Origin: UBA4733 sp036734945
GTDB taxonomy: Bacteria > Chloroflexota > UBA4733
Length of the DNA stretch: 64,000 nucleotides
NCBI GenBank assembly: GCA_036734945.1
Contig: DAIMXP010000029.1
Coordinates: forward strand, 4,630 to 68,629
Direction of reading: 5' to 3'
Shown piece by piece: positions 24,209-32,787 of the stretch (position 1 is the first letter of the stretch; each line of letters opens with the position of its first letter). The notes under the pieces are model-generated. The model was not told the origin of the DNA. It did not search any database and saw only the letters and a program-made list of their open reading frames with translations. The position numbers were made by a program, and so were the translations under genes.

Positions 24209-25510
24209 CTACCGCGCCGCCCCGACGGCCGCCCCGGTCAACTCGTACCGGTACGTCCAGACCTTCTCGATAGCGTCGAGCATACGATCCATGTCCGCCT
24301 CTGGCCCGAGGAAGAGCGCGTGGGCCAGTTGGACCGCCTCCGTCTGGTAGATGCGCTCGCTCTGTGGACAGACTACCGTCGTGTAATCATACGACGTACC
24401 GAGACGCGCATCATGGACCGGGAAACCGGTGCGGCCAAAGGCGTGCTCGGCGTCCAGAAAGAGCGGGTTCTGATACAGCGGCTGGGTGTGACCGGTCCCG
24501 CACGCGACACCCTCAGCCCGCAGGGCGCGCAGGAAGTCGTCGCGGCGGACGCCCTCCCAGCGCTCCGGCAAGAACTTGAAGTGCCACATGTAGAAGCCCC
24601 AGCGCGTCACCCGGTCATCCAGGAACAGCGGCGCCACGCCGATGCCGGCGCGCTCCAGGCAGGCGAGGCCCGCGACGAGACGCCGGGCGTTGCGATCGCG
24701 AATCGTCACCTGCTCGGGGAACCGGCTGAGCTGACCCAGGCCGATGGCGCCCTGCCACTCCGTCATGCGGAGATTACTGGCGGGCACGTGGTGTTCGTAG
24801 AACGGGCGCCCCTTGATCCGCCCGATGTGGTGGTACGAGTAGGCTTTTTCCGCCAGCTGCTCGTCATTGGTGAGCAGCATGCCCCCCTCACCGGTCGTGA
24901 GCGTCTTGCCCATCTGGAAACTGAAAATGCCCAGTTCCGTCAGCGCGCCGACGCCGACACCCTTCCACTGGCTGCCGTGGGCGTGGGCACAGTCGGCCAC
25001 AATGGGAATGCCGTGCGCTCTGCCTATGGCAGTCAGGGCGTCGTAGTCGCAAGGCATGCCACCGTAGTCGACAGGGGCGATGCAGCGCGTTCGCTCGGTA
25101 ATCGCCGCCGCCACCGCTGCCGGGTCCACGGTGTAGGTGCGCGGATCGATGTCGACGAACACCGGGATCGCGCCGACCTGCAGGACGGCGCTGGCCGTGG
25201 CGACAAACGTCACCGCCGGCACGATCACCTCGTCGCCGGCCTCGACCCCCACGGCCTTGTAGGCGCACTCCAACGCCGCCGTGCCGTTGGTGACGGCAAT
25301 ACCAAAGCGAGCGTCCTGGAAGCGAGCGAAGCCGGCCTCGAACTGGCCAACCTTGGACTGTGCAGCGTCGGGATAGGCGCCGCGCCACCAGTTGCCGCTC
25401 TCCAGCACCTCCTGCAACAGTTGCCGCTCGTGATCATCCCAAATCGGCCAGGCCTTGCCCAAACGGGCGGCAACGGCTTTGGCACCGCCGTTGATTGCCA
25501 GGTGCGCCAT
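24209..25510 (-). CDS. DegT/DnrJ/EryC1/StrS aminotransferase
   Basis: 433 residues from MAHLAINGGAKAVAARLG, with AAGGATAC before the ATG. The PLP fold is clear: VTNGTAALECAYKAVGV, DEVIVPAVTFVATASAV, IVADCAHAHGSQW and the Schiff-base Lys in FSFQMGKTLTTGEGG. These enzymes transaminate keto-sugars or act on cyclitols in surface glycan or secondary-metabolite pathways. The gene is followed by the deacetylase; an inverted repeat separates it from the solute-binding gene upstream on the same strand. Confidence 0.9.
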   Translation of the reverse strand: MAHLAINGGAKAVAARLGKAWPIWDDHERQLLQEVLESGNWWRGAYPDAAQSKVGQFEAGFARFQDARFGIAVTNGTAALECAYKAVGVEAGDEVIVPAVTFVATASAVLQVGAIPVFVDIDPRTYTVDPAAVAAAITERTRCIAPVDYGGMPCDYDALTAIGRAHGIPIVADCAHAHGSQWKGVGVGALTELGIFSFQMGKTLTTGEGGMLLTNDEQLAEKAYSYHHIGRIKGRPFYEHHVPASNLRMTEWQGAIGLGQLSRFPEQVTIRDRNARRLVAGLACLERAGIGVAPLFLDDRVTRWGFYMWHFKFLPERWEGVRRDDFLRALRAEGVACGTGHTQPLYQNPLFLDAEHAFGRTGFPVHDARLGTSYDYTTVVCPQSERIYQTEAVQLAHALFLGPEADMDRMLDAIEKVWTYRYELTGAAVGAAR

Positions 25511-25550
25511 GTGTATCCTTCCTCGTCTGTGCTGCGACGGCGGGGGAACA

Positions 25551-25651
25551 GTGTCGCAACTGCGGTTTGCGACCCAAAGACGGCACTGCGGTGCCGACGA
25601 ACCCCCAGGACCGCAGTCCTGTCTTTGGGTCGCAAACCGCAGTTGCGACAC
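25551..25651. repeat. Perfect 31-bp inverted repeat downstream of a solute-binding gene
   Basis: The arms 25551-25581 and 25621-25651 are exact reverse complements and enclose a 39-base loop that itself has small palindromes (GGCACTGCGGTGCC). On the minus strand it lies 52 bp after the stop of the solute-binding gene and 40 bp before the aminotransferase start. It could terminate or stabilise the lipoprotein mRNA. No T-run follows. Confidence 0.9.
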
Positions 25652-25703
25652 CAAACTAAACCGTATTGATCGTAGGCCGCAACGCAAGCGGCTTCCAGAC
25701 ATC

Positions 25704-27221
25704 TTACTTCTTGGCAGTGATCTGCGCCTGGATGGCGGCGTTGACGAGGGGCATGGCTGCCGTCAATACGTCCTGGGCCGGCAAGCCTTGCGTCCACATG
25801 TCCCCGAACTTGCCCTGGGACTGCAGGATGTTGATAGCATTCTGACCATAGGGCGTGGTGAACGCCGGCTTGGCGTAGGCAAAGGCGTCGTAGAAGACCT
25901 GCTTGTGGGCCGGTGGGCCGGGCTGGGTAAGGATGAGCTGCGCCGCGGCCTTTTGTACCGGCATACCGCTGACCCCGCTGGTGACGTAGAGCTTTTCGGC
26001 TTCCTCGGAAACGAGGTAACGCATGAATTCCCAGGCAGTGTCAGGAGCGTGTGTGCCTTTCCACATGGCCAGACCGCTCGTCGGGTTGGTCGTGAAGTAC
26101 GCATGCGGTCCTTTGGGAATGGGCGCAATATCCCACTCGAAGGAAGTGTACTTGTTGTACGTCGGGAGCAAGTAGATCGCATTCCAGATCATGGCAACCT
26201 TGCCGGTAGGGCCGAAAGCCTCGGTCAACTTTTGAGCGGCCAGGTCTTTTGCTGTCGGCGCGACCTTCCACTTGTGCATCAGGTCCAGCACGTACTGCAT
26301 ACCCGCGATGGACTCGGGACTGCTCAGGGTGCAGGTCAGGCCATCGGCGCTAAAGAGGTCCCCGCCAGTGCCCCACACCCACGGCGACCAGACGTTCTGG
26401 TGGTTGCGGGTCTCGAAGCCATACTGCCCAAAGACAGCAGGATCGCTGGAGGGCTTGGTCAACGCCTTCGCGGCTGCGAGAAAGGTATCCCAGGTCCAGG
26501 TGGCGTCCGGCGCCGCCTGCCCTGCAATATCGAACAGGGTCTTGTTGTACCACATCACGTAGGCGCCCCAGAGGATGGGCAGTCCCACCTGCTTGCCCTG
26601 GTACTTGTAGGCGTCCACAACCGTCTGGAAGTAGTCGCTCGCCTTGAACTGGGCATCTTTGGCGATAAAGCTGTCGAGGTCGCTGGTGGCGCCCGCGATG
26701 GAGAGTTGGGGGGCATAGGTCTCCGACGACCAGACGACGTCAGCCGCATCGCCCCCCGAGGCCTGGACGAGGTACTTGTTGTTATCCCAGTTCCATGTCC
26801 CTTCCACCGACACTTGCGCGCCGGGATTCTGGGCATTGAACTGGCCGGCCAGCTTGCTGAATACCGTGTCGTTCGGCTGCCCACCAACGTAGGAGAAGCG
26901 AATCTTGCCGGCCGGCGCTGCGCTCTTGGTCGCCGCCGCCACACTCGCCGTCGGACTGGTCACGGCCTTACTGCTCGTGGCCTGGCTGGCCGCCGTGGTC
27001 GCGGACGCGCTCGTGCTGACGGCTTTCGTTGCGGCAGCGGCGGCACTCGTAGTGCTTACCGCCGCCGCTGCCGTCGCCAGCGCAGCCGCACTCGTTGACG
27101 CGGCCTGGCCGGTTGCGCTGCCGGAGCCGCCACAGGCGGCCAGCAAGGCGCCTCCGGCAAAGGCGCCGACGCTGATGGCGCCGGTGCGAAGCAGGACACG
27201 ACGGGTCAGAGGACGAAACAT
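25704..27221 (-). CDS. Sugar ABC transporter solute-binding lipoprotein 1
   Basis: 505 residues from MFRPLTRRVLLRTGA; AAGGA lies upstream of the ATG. The signal has a twin Arg and the lipobox LLAAC (Cys about 29), then a tether of some 75 Ala/Ser/Thr residues, then a family-1 extracellular sugar-binding domain (IRFSYVGGQPNDTV, WNWDNNKYLVQA, FGQYGFETRNHQN). It captures an oligosaccharide or sugar derivative outside the membrane. It is closely related to the protein at 29896-31410. No permease or ATPase gene is nearby. The promoter carries two LacI-type operators. Confidence 0.92.
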   Translation of the reverse strand: MFRPLTRRVLLRTGAISVGAFAGGALLAACGGSGSATGQAASTSAAALATAAAAVSTTSAAAAATKAVSTSASATTAASQATSSKAVTSPTASVAAATKSAAPAGKIRFSYVGGQPNDTVFSKLAGQFNAQNPGAQVSVEGTWNWDNNKYLVQASGGDAADVVWSSETYAPQLSIAGATSDLDSFIAKDAQFKASDYFQTVVDAYKYQGKQVGLPILWGAYVMWYNKTLFDIAGQAAPDATWTWDTFLAAAKALTKPSSDPAVFGQYGFETRNHQNVWSPWVWGTGGDLFSADGLTCTLSSPESIAGMQYVLDLMHKWKVAPTAKDLAAQKLTEAFGPTGKVAMIWNAIYLLPTYNKYTSFEWDIAPIPKGPHAYFTTNPTSGLAMWKGTHAPDTAWEFMRYLVSEEAEKLYVTSGVSGMPVQKAAAQLILTQPGPPAHKQVFYDAFAYAKPAFTTPYGQNAINILQSQGKFGDMWTQGLPAQDVLTAAMPLVNAAIQAQITAKK

Positions 27222-27253
27222 AGATCGGATCCTTTCCCAGCAAACGAATCGGA

Positions 27254-27312
27254 GCAAAACCGGTTCGGAACGCCGCTGACGGCAGTATACTGCAATCCAA
27301 ACCGGTTTGCAA
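27254..27312 (-). promoter_or_regulatory. Promoter of solute-binding gene 1 with two LacI-type operators
   Basis: Reading the minus strand, TTGCAA (27312-27307), a 17-bp spacer and TATACT (27289-27284) form a near-consensus promoter. A perfect 12-bp palindrome CAAACCGGTTTG (27298-27309) overlaps the -35 and spacer. A second, weaker copy AAAACCGGTTCG (27256-27267) lies downstream of the expected start site. The CG-centred palindrome is typical of LacI-family operators, and two such regulators lie nearby. Confidence 0.8.
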
Positions 27313-27400
27313 TAGCAGCACAAACATGACTGATGACCACCACCCGCATGTCCCTGTTGCTTTCGCTTCGCCAGTCACGCGCCTGACCCGGCTCGCAGAC

Positions 27401-27449
27401 GGCATCACTGCACCTGCGCCTGCCTTATCGGCGCAGGTGCAGTGATGCC
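27401..27449. repeat. Perfect 20-bp inverted repeat
   Basis: Arms 27401-27420 and 27430-27449 are exact reverse complements around a nine-base loop. It lies 39 bp downstream of the second solute-binding gene on the minus strand, so it may end that transcript before the promoter region of gene 1. No T-run is present. Confidence 0.88.
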
Positions 27450-27488
27450 AGCCGAGTTCGGCAACAGGCCCTGGCTATGTACGTATAC

Positions 27489-29057
27489 TTAGCTCTTCAG
27501 CAGCGTCTGCACCACCGGCGTCATAGTGGCGAGGGCGGTGCTGGCCGAGATCTGGTTCGCCGTGAGCTTGTCGATGGTCGGCGCCACCCCTTTGCTGTAA
27601 ATATCGCCGAAGTTGACCATAGCGTGGGAGGGCACTACCTGGACGTGGTCCGCCGCGGCGATGGTGGTGTTCAGGTCGGCATCGGTGAGTTTGGTGTAGC
27701 CCTGGACGATCTGCTTCCAGTCGCCGGTGACCGAACGCCGGCTGGGGAGGGCGCCGGTCTTGGTGGGATATACCTTGAGGCCGGCCGGGCTGACCATGTA
27801 GGCCATCAGCTGCCAGGCCTGATCGGGATGCTCCTGGCCGCTGAAGATGGACCACTGATCGGGATACAGCGTGTTGCGCGGCGGCAGGGTAGGCGGAACC
27901 GGCATGGCGGCCACGCCCCACTCGAAGGAGGTGATGGTGCCAAAGGACTGGAAGGGGACGAAGCTGGCCGAGAACATGCCGTACTTGCCGGTGTGAAAGT
28001 CGGTCGGCAGGGAGCTGCGGAGGGCCTTGGCCTCGTCCGCGGTCGGCTGGATGTGATACTTGTAGGTACAGTCGACGTCGAACTGCATGCCGGAGGTCAC
28101 GGCGTCGGCGTCAATGGGGAACTGCTTCGGGAAGCCGGACGTGTAGCCCTCCGGCTCGAACCAGTCGCCACCATAGATCCAGGAGTAGCCGCGCGTGTCG
28201 CCCCAGGCGCGCGTCGTGCCGTACTGCGCAGTGGGCTGGCCGGGACTGCGCGTCAGGCTGTGGCAGATGTCCAGGAACTTATTCCAGTTCCAGGAGGTGT
28301 CCTTGAAGTCACTCGTCGGAGCGGCGAGACCCACATTCTGGAAGAGCGTCTTGTTATAGATCAAGACCTGCGGATACAGGTCGATCGGCATGGCGACGTG
28401 TTTCCCCTGCCACTTGCAGAAGTCGATCGCCACCGGGAAGAAGTCGCTCAGATCGTACTTGTCACGGGCGATGTACTGATCAAGCGGCATCAGGACGTTC
28501 CGGGAGGCGTAATAGCGATAGCCACGGTTCGCGGCAGGGAACCAGAGGGCGGGCGGGGAGCCGCCAGCGAGGAGCGCGTCGGTTTTCTCGTCGTAGTGTC
28601 CCGATGGCGCCTCAATCGCTTCGACCTTGATGCCCGGATGCTGCGCCTCGAAGCCGCTGAAGGCTTCCTTGATCACCTTCTCTTCGTTCAGACTGGGCCG
28701 CAGCACGGCGATGAGTGTCGTGCCGGCAGCGCTGGCAGGGGCGCTCGTGGCGCTCTTGGCAGATGCCGTGGTCGCCGTGGTCGCCGTGGTGGCAGGAGCT
28801 GTGCGCGTGACGCTCGACGAGGCGACACTGGTCGACGGTTGCGCCGGGCTACTCGTCGCCGCTTTCGTGGCAGCGACAGCCGAAGCCGCGGTCGTGGCGG
28901 CAGTCGAAGCGGCCGCCGTGGCGGCAGTCGAAGCGGCCGCCGTTGTCGCTGTTGGGACGCTCTGACCGCAGGCAGCCAGCAGGGTACCCCCAGCGAGCGT
29001 GGCGACGCCGAGCGCGCCGGTTCGGAGCAGGGCACGACGGGTCGAGGAGTGAGACAT
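27489..29057 (-). CDS. Sugar ABC transporter solute-binding lipoprotein 2
   Basis: 522 residues from MSHSSTRRALLRTGALG. It has a lipobox (LLAACGQS), a long Ala/Thr/Ser tether with repeats of AASTAAT type (about 33-115), and a sugar-binding domain with NEEKVIKEAFSGFEAQHPGI, DALLAGGSPPALWF, VLIYNKTLF and EHPDQAWQLMAYM. It is less similar to its two neighbours than they are to each other, so it probably binds another ligand. It shares their promoter design and operators. Confidence 0.9.
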   Translation of the reverse strand: MSHSSTRRALLRTGALGVATLAGGTLLAACGQSVPTATTAAASTAATAAASTAATTAASAVAATKAATSSPAQPSTSVASSSVTRTAPATTATTATTASAKSATSAPASAAGTTLIAVLRPSLNEEKVIKEAFSGFEAQHPGIKVEAIEAPSGHYDEKTDALLAGGSPPALWFPAANRGYRYYASRNVLMPLDQYIARDKYDLSDFFPVAIDFCKWQGKHVAMPIDLYPQVLIYNKTLFQNVGLAAPTSDFKDTSWNWNKFLDICHSLTRSPGQPTAQYGTTRAWGDTRGYSWIYGGDWFEPEGYTSGFPKQFPIDADAVTSGMQFDVDCTYKYHIQPTADEAKALRSSLPTDFHTGKYGMFSASFVPFQSFGTITSFEWGVAAMPVPPTLPPRNTLYPDQWSIFSGQEHPDQAWQLMAYMVSPAGLKVYPTKTGALPSRRSVTGDWKQIVQGYTKLTDADLNTTIAAADHVQVVPSHAMVNFGDIYSKGVAPTIDKLTANQISASTALATMTPVVQTLLKS

Positions 29058-29091
29058 GGACCGGCCCCTTTCTGAGAAAACGAACAGGAGC

Positions 29092-29148
29092 AAAACTGGT
29101 TTGCAACGTCACTGGCGGTAGTATACTCCGATCCAAATCGGTTTGCAA
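29092..29148 (-). promoter_or_regulatory. Promoter of solute-binding gene 2 with two LacI-type operators
   Basis: On the minus strand TTGCAA (29148-29143), 17 bp and TATACT (29125-29120) match the promoter of gene 1 base for base in spacing. Operators CAAATCGGTTTG (29134-29145) and AAAACTGGTTTG (29092-29103) occupy the same relative positions. The conserved geometry points to control by the same repressor. Confidence 0.78.
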
Positions 29149-29161
29149 TGGGGGCACAAAC

Positions 29162-29230
29162 ATGACTATTGAACGCGAGGGCCGAACGCGGAGCCGCGTC
29201 ACACTCCGCAATGCAGCGCACGTCTTCGCC
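29162..29230 (+). pseudogene. LacI-family regulator, N-terminal remnant
   Basis: From ATG 29162 the frame reads MTIEREGRTRSRVTLRNAAH, matching the start of the intact LacI gene at 34391 (MTIGSAGRTRGRVTLRDVAQ). The similarity stops after about 23 codons, in the middle of the helix-turn-helix, at the exact place where the fragment of a solute-binding gene ends on the other strand. A deletion has joined the two. Confidence 0.7.
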
Positions 29231-29236
29231 TGCTTG

Positions 29237-29695
29237 TTAACCCGTAGGCAACGGCTTGGCCACGGTCGCCTTTAACGCCTGGTCCAGCGTCTGGATCACC
29301 TGGTCGACACCGGATTTGCCCTGCCACAGCGTGGAGATGGCTTTGTCTGTGGCGGTCAACACCATCCCTTGGAGCTGGTTGGCCAGCGTCGGGACCGAAT
29401 CGTAGCTGTTCGACTCGAGCTGATCAACGTAGACCTTCAAGGCATCAGCGTAGGACAGTTTCTGCAGTTCCGGGTTCTTGTTCACCGTCGGCTTACTGGC
29501 AGGGTTGAGGCCAATCTGCACAAGCTGCAGCATGATCTCATCGCGCATCCAGATCAGGCTGTAGTTCCAGGCCGCTTCCAGGTTTTTGCCGGCGGTGAAC
29601 AGGCTCAAGTTGTCGTTGGCCGCATAGCCACTCACGCGGCCGGCCGGACCGACGGGAACCGGCAACGTCTTCCAGTTGAGGCTCTTATGGGCCAA
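29237..29695 (-). pseudogene. C-terminal fragment of a solute-binding protein
   Basis: 152 residues with the C-terminal lobe pattern of family-1 sugar-binding proteins (SGYAANDNLSLFTAGKN, EAAWNYSLIWMRDEI, SYDSVPTLANQLQGMV). There is no signal peptide, lipobox or N-terminal lobe, and the 200 bp upstream holds no continuation in another frame. It is the remains of a further paralogue. Its end abuts the LacI remnant. Confidence 0.75.
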
Positions 29696-29895
29696 CGCGA
29701 GCCGAGCCGGCCCGTCACGACCGACGCTCCGCCGTGGATCGCTAACGCTGTCACCGGTGCTGTTCGTCTCCTACGTTGCTGCGCGCTGCCCCGACCAAGC
29801 CCCGGCCAGGCGTCGCCCTGCCCAGCGCCTGATGGACTTGCTGTAGTGCGCGCTTGGCGACGTCAACCGGAGCCCCGCGCGAACCGCGTGGACAC

Positions 29896-31410
29896 CTACT
29901 GGTTTTTCTTCTGGTTGGCGATTTGCTCTGTGATCGACTTGTTCATCAAGGGCACGGCAGCGGTGAGCGTGTCGTGCACGTTGAGATCGTTATTCCACAT
30001 GTCGCCGAACTTGCCCTGGGTCTGCAGGACGTTGATGGCTTCCTGGCCATAGGGGTCGGTGAAGGTGGGCTTGGCATATTGGAAGACATCGTAGAACGCC
30101 TGCTTGTTGGCCGGCGGGCCGGGCTGCTTGAGGATGAGCTGGGCAGCCGCCTTGTTTACCGGCATCCCGTCGACGCCGCCGGTGACGTACTGCTCTTCCG
30201 CCGGCTGCGAGACGAGGAACTTCATGAACTGCCATGCCAGGTCCGGCACCCGGCTCCCCTTCCACATGACCAATCCGTCCGTCGGCAGGTTCGTGGCGTT
30301 GGACTTCGGCCCGTGCGGAATGAAGGTGATGTCAAAGTCGAGCGACTGATTCTTCTTGTAGCCATTCCAGAAGTAGATGCCGTTGTAGACCATGCCAACC
30401 TTGCCGGTCATGCCGAAGGCATTCGAGCCCAGCTTACGGCTGGATAGGTCCTTGGGTGTCGGCGCCACCTTGTGCTTGTACACCAGGTCCAACCAGTACT
30501 GGATGCCGGCGATGGCTTCCGGCGAGTCCATCAGGCTCTTCGTGCCGTCGTCGCTGAAGATATGTCCGCCCTCGCCAAAGATCCAGGGCACCCAGGGGTT
30601 CTGGTGATTGCGCGTCTCGAAGCCGTATTGGCCGAAAACCGCCGGATCGCTGGAGGGCTTGGTGAGCGCCGTGGCGGCGGAGAGGAAGTCGTCCCATGTC
30701 CAGCTTGGAACGGGATACTTCTGCCCGGCCTGGTCGAAGAGCGTCTTGTTGTACCACAGGACGTAGGGGCCACAGAGCATGGGCAGGCCAATCTGTTTCC
30801 CCTGGTACCGATACCCGGCCATTGGGCTCTCAAAGTAGTCCGACGGCTTGTATTGCGCGTCCGTGGCGAGGTAGCTATCGAGCGCGCTTGTCACCCCAGC
30901 GGTAAAGAGCTGGGTGTCGTAGGTCTCGTCCGACCAGACGACATCGGCGGCGTTGCCGCCCGCCGCCTGCACGATAAACTTGTTGTTGTCCCAGTTCCAG
31001 GTACCCTCGGCCGATACCTGCGTGCCGGAGTGCTGCTGCTGGAACTGGCTGGCGAGCCCCTGGTAGACCTTGTCGAAGGCCACGCCCGGGGTGTAGGAGA
31101 AGCGGACCTTGCCGGGCGCCACAGCAGGCGCCGCGGCGGAGGCCGTCACCGTTTGGGTCACGGTCGCCGTGACCGTCTTCACCTGAGCGCTGGTCACCAC
31201 GACCGTCTGGGCCACCGTCGAGACCACCGTCGAGACCACCGTCGCGGTGCTGGCCTGGGCCACCGTGGCCGCGGGCAGGGCGGTCGCCGCGCCCCCGCAG
31301 GCGGAGAGCACGGCCACGCTCCCCGCCGCTCCCAGCGCGGCCTGGATGAAGCGACGGCGGCTGACGGCGGAACTGCTTGCCGGATCGGGAATGCTACGCA
31401 CCTGGGTCAT
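29896..31410 (-). CDS. Sugar ABC transporter solute-binding lipoprotein 3
   Basis: 504 residues from MTQVRSIPDPASSS. The signal carries SRRRF followed by a hydrophobic core and the lipobox VLSAC, then a Thr/Val-rich tether (STVVSTVAQTVVVTS and onward). The binding domain shares WNWDNNKF, FGQYGFETRNHQN and QPGPPANKQAFYD with protein 1, so the two are recent paralogues and may bind similar ligands. It is divergent from the LacI gene at 31636 with one operator between them. The longer open sequence upstream is antisense to that LacI gene and is not coding. Confidence 0.92.
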   Translation of the reverse strand: MTQVRSIPDPASSSAVSRRRFIQAALGAAGSVAVLSACGGAATALPAATVAQASTATVVSTVVSTVAQTVVVTSAQVKTVTATVTQTVTASAAAPAVAPGKVRFSYTPGVAFDKVYQGLASQFQQQHSGTQVSAEGTWNWDNNKFIVQAAGGNAADVVWSDETYDTQLFTAGVTSALDSYLATDAQYKPSDYFESPMAGYRYQGKQIGLPMLCGPYVLWYNKTLFDQAGQKYPVPSWTWDDFLSAATALTKPSSDPAVFGQYGFETRNHQNPWVPWIFGEGGHIFSDDGTKSLMDSPEAIAGIQYWLDLVYKHKVAPTPKDLSSRKLGSNAFGMTGKVGMVYNGIYFWNGYKKNQSLDFDITFIPHGPKSNATNLPTDGLVMWKGSRVPDLAWQFMKFLVSQPAEEQYVTGGVDGMPVNKAAAQLILKQPGPPANKQAFYDVFQYAKPTFTDPYGQEAINVLQTQGKFGDMWNNDLNVHDTLTAAVPLMNKSITEQIANQKKNQ

Positions 31411-31552
31411 TCGGGGCACCTTCTCTCTCGTACTGTACACGCGACCAGAAGAGTCGCCTTGAGAGGACGAGAGGGCGCGCCGGCTCGACAGCGAGCTTGG
31501 GGGCTGCGGGCGTTGCAGCCGGCCCATCCCTTCGTCCGCCCTGGACAGGTGC

Positions 31553-31581
31553 AGTATACTTGCTTGAAACCGGTTTAGCAA
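31553..31581. promoter_or_regulatory. Divergent promoter region and LacI-type operator
   Basis: On the minus strand TTGCTA (31581-31576), 17 bp and TATACT (31558-31553) form the promoter of solute-binding gene 3. On the plus strand TATACT (31555-31560) may serve the LacI gene. The operator GAAACCGGTTTA (31566-31577) lies between, placed to control both directions. Confidence 0.72.
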
Positions 31582-31635
31582 GGGGTAGGAGCACGTAGCT
31601 ATCGCCCGTGAGCGGCCTGGTGAGGGAAGGGACGC

Positions 31636-32787
31636 TTGATAGCAAGGCGGGTGTCGTTGCAGGACGTGGCCAGCGCGGCGGGTGTGAGCAAGGGTCTCGC
31701 TTCTCGGGCCCTCGCCGACTACCCGGAAGTGGCGGCAGACACGCGCGAACGGGTGGGCAGTCTGGCGCGCGCGATGGGTTATCGCGCCAGTGCCCGCGCT
31801 CGCGCCCTCGCGGCCGGCAAGAATGCACCGGCACGTTGCCTCGTGGCCAGCCTCGGTCTTGCTCCCGATGCGCTCGGTCGCTCCTTCTATGGACCGATCC
31901 TGACCGGCATTACCGCCCAGGCGTCGACTGAGGGGCTGGATATCCAGCTGGCTGCCCTGCCGGGAGAGCCCGAGCACGCGGCCGGCATGCTCGCCCAACT
32001 GGTGGCGGAGGATCGCGCCGACGGTGTGATCCTGCTCACCTTCTTCCCCCTCACGGCAGGGGCGGTGCAGCCACTCGAAGCAGCTGGGATCCCGTTCGTC
32101 CTGGTCAACCGCTATATCGAGGGGCACCCGGTCAACTGCGTCACGCCCGATTGGGCCGGCGCGACCAGTCGCGCGGTGACACACCTGGTGGGTCTTGGCC
32201 ACCGCCATCTCGCCCTCTTCCTCCCTGACGTGCCGGTCTCGACCGTGCGCGACCACGCGGCCGGCTGGTGGGAGGGCGTAGCGCGCTGCGGCATCGCGGT
32301 GACCGACGCACCTGTCCTGCGCTTCGCCGGCCAGGAGAGCGGCGCTTTCGACCTCGCGCGGCTCGTGTTCGCCGGGACGGTCCTCGACGCCGATCACACG
32401 CCCACCGCCATCGTCTGCATGAATGATGTGTACGCCCACGGCGTGCTGACAGCGGCCGCGGACGCGGGGCTCGCCGTGCCGGCGCAGATCTCCGTGATTG
32501 GCTTCGACGACATCTTCGCCCAGTACGTCACGCCGCCACTCTGCAGTTTCAACCCGCACCTCTACGACGTCGGCGCCAAAGCGGCCGCGGTCCTCGCGGC
32601 CGCCTTGCGCGGCGAACTGGCGGAGCCGCACCGCGTCCTGATGCCGCTGGACTTCGTCTGCCGGAGCAGTTGCGGCCCCGCCCCGGAGTGTGCCTCGCCA
32701 GCGGCGAAGACCACGTTCGTCCGGGCGTCGGTGCGCACGTGCGCCATGGCGCGCAGCAGTACAGAGAGAAGGGTGAAGGGATCGTGA
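31636..32787 (+). CDS. LacI-family transcriptional regulator A
   Basis: 383 residues from TTG 31636 with GGAAGGGA upstream. The HTH and hinge are standard: VSLQDVASAAGVSKGLASRAL and ARAMGYRASARARALAAG, followed by a periplasmic-binding-like effector domain (FYGPILTGITAQA, LLTFFPLTAGAV, TPTAIVCMNDVYAHGVL, ISVIGFDDIFAQYVTPPLCS). It is closely similar to regulator B at 34391. The extra Ala/Ser-rich C-terminal stretch (about 350-383) seems to arise by reading into the start of the next gene, which it overlaps by GTGA. It probably represses the operator-bearing promoters here. Confidence 0.9.
   Translation: MIARRVSLQDVASAAGVSKGLASRALADYPEVAADTRERVGSLARAMGYRASARARALAAGKNAPARCLVASLGLAPDALGRSFYGPILTGITAQASTEGLDIQLAALPGEPEHAAGMLAQLVAEDRADGVILLTFFPLTAGAVQPLEAAGIPFVLVNRYIEGHPVNCVTPDWAGATSRAVTHLVGLGHRHLALFLPDVPVSTVRDHAAGWWEGVARCGIAVTDAPVLRFAGQESGAFDLARLVFAGTVLDADHTPTAIVCMNDVYAHGVLTAAADAGLAVPAQISVIGFDDIFAQYVTPPLCSFNPHLYDVGAKAAAVLAAALRGELAEPHRVLMPLDFVCRSSCGPAPECASPAAKTTFVRASVRTCAMARSSTERRVKGS

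Noticed and set aside
24320..25669. Long plus-strand open frame of 449 codons
   Set aside because: It is antisense to the DegT aminotransferase and its composition (runs of Arg, Ala, Gly, Val) is that of a GC-rich mirror frame.
26905..27160. Ala/Ser/Thr-rich stretches in the lipoproteins considered as repeats of special function
   Set aside because: They are ordinary flexible tethers after the lipobox, present in all five lipoproteins and without a fixed repeat unit.
25455..29075. Plus-strand open frames of over 500 codons opposite lipoproteins 1 and 2
   Set aside because: Both mirror genes with signal peptide, lipobox and clear binding domains; they have no protein-like pattern themselves.
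31411..32631. Extension of lipoprotein 3 to a 911-residue protein
   Set aside because: The extra part is antisense to LacI regulator A and runs through the promoter; the signal peptide marks the real start at 31410.
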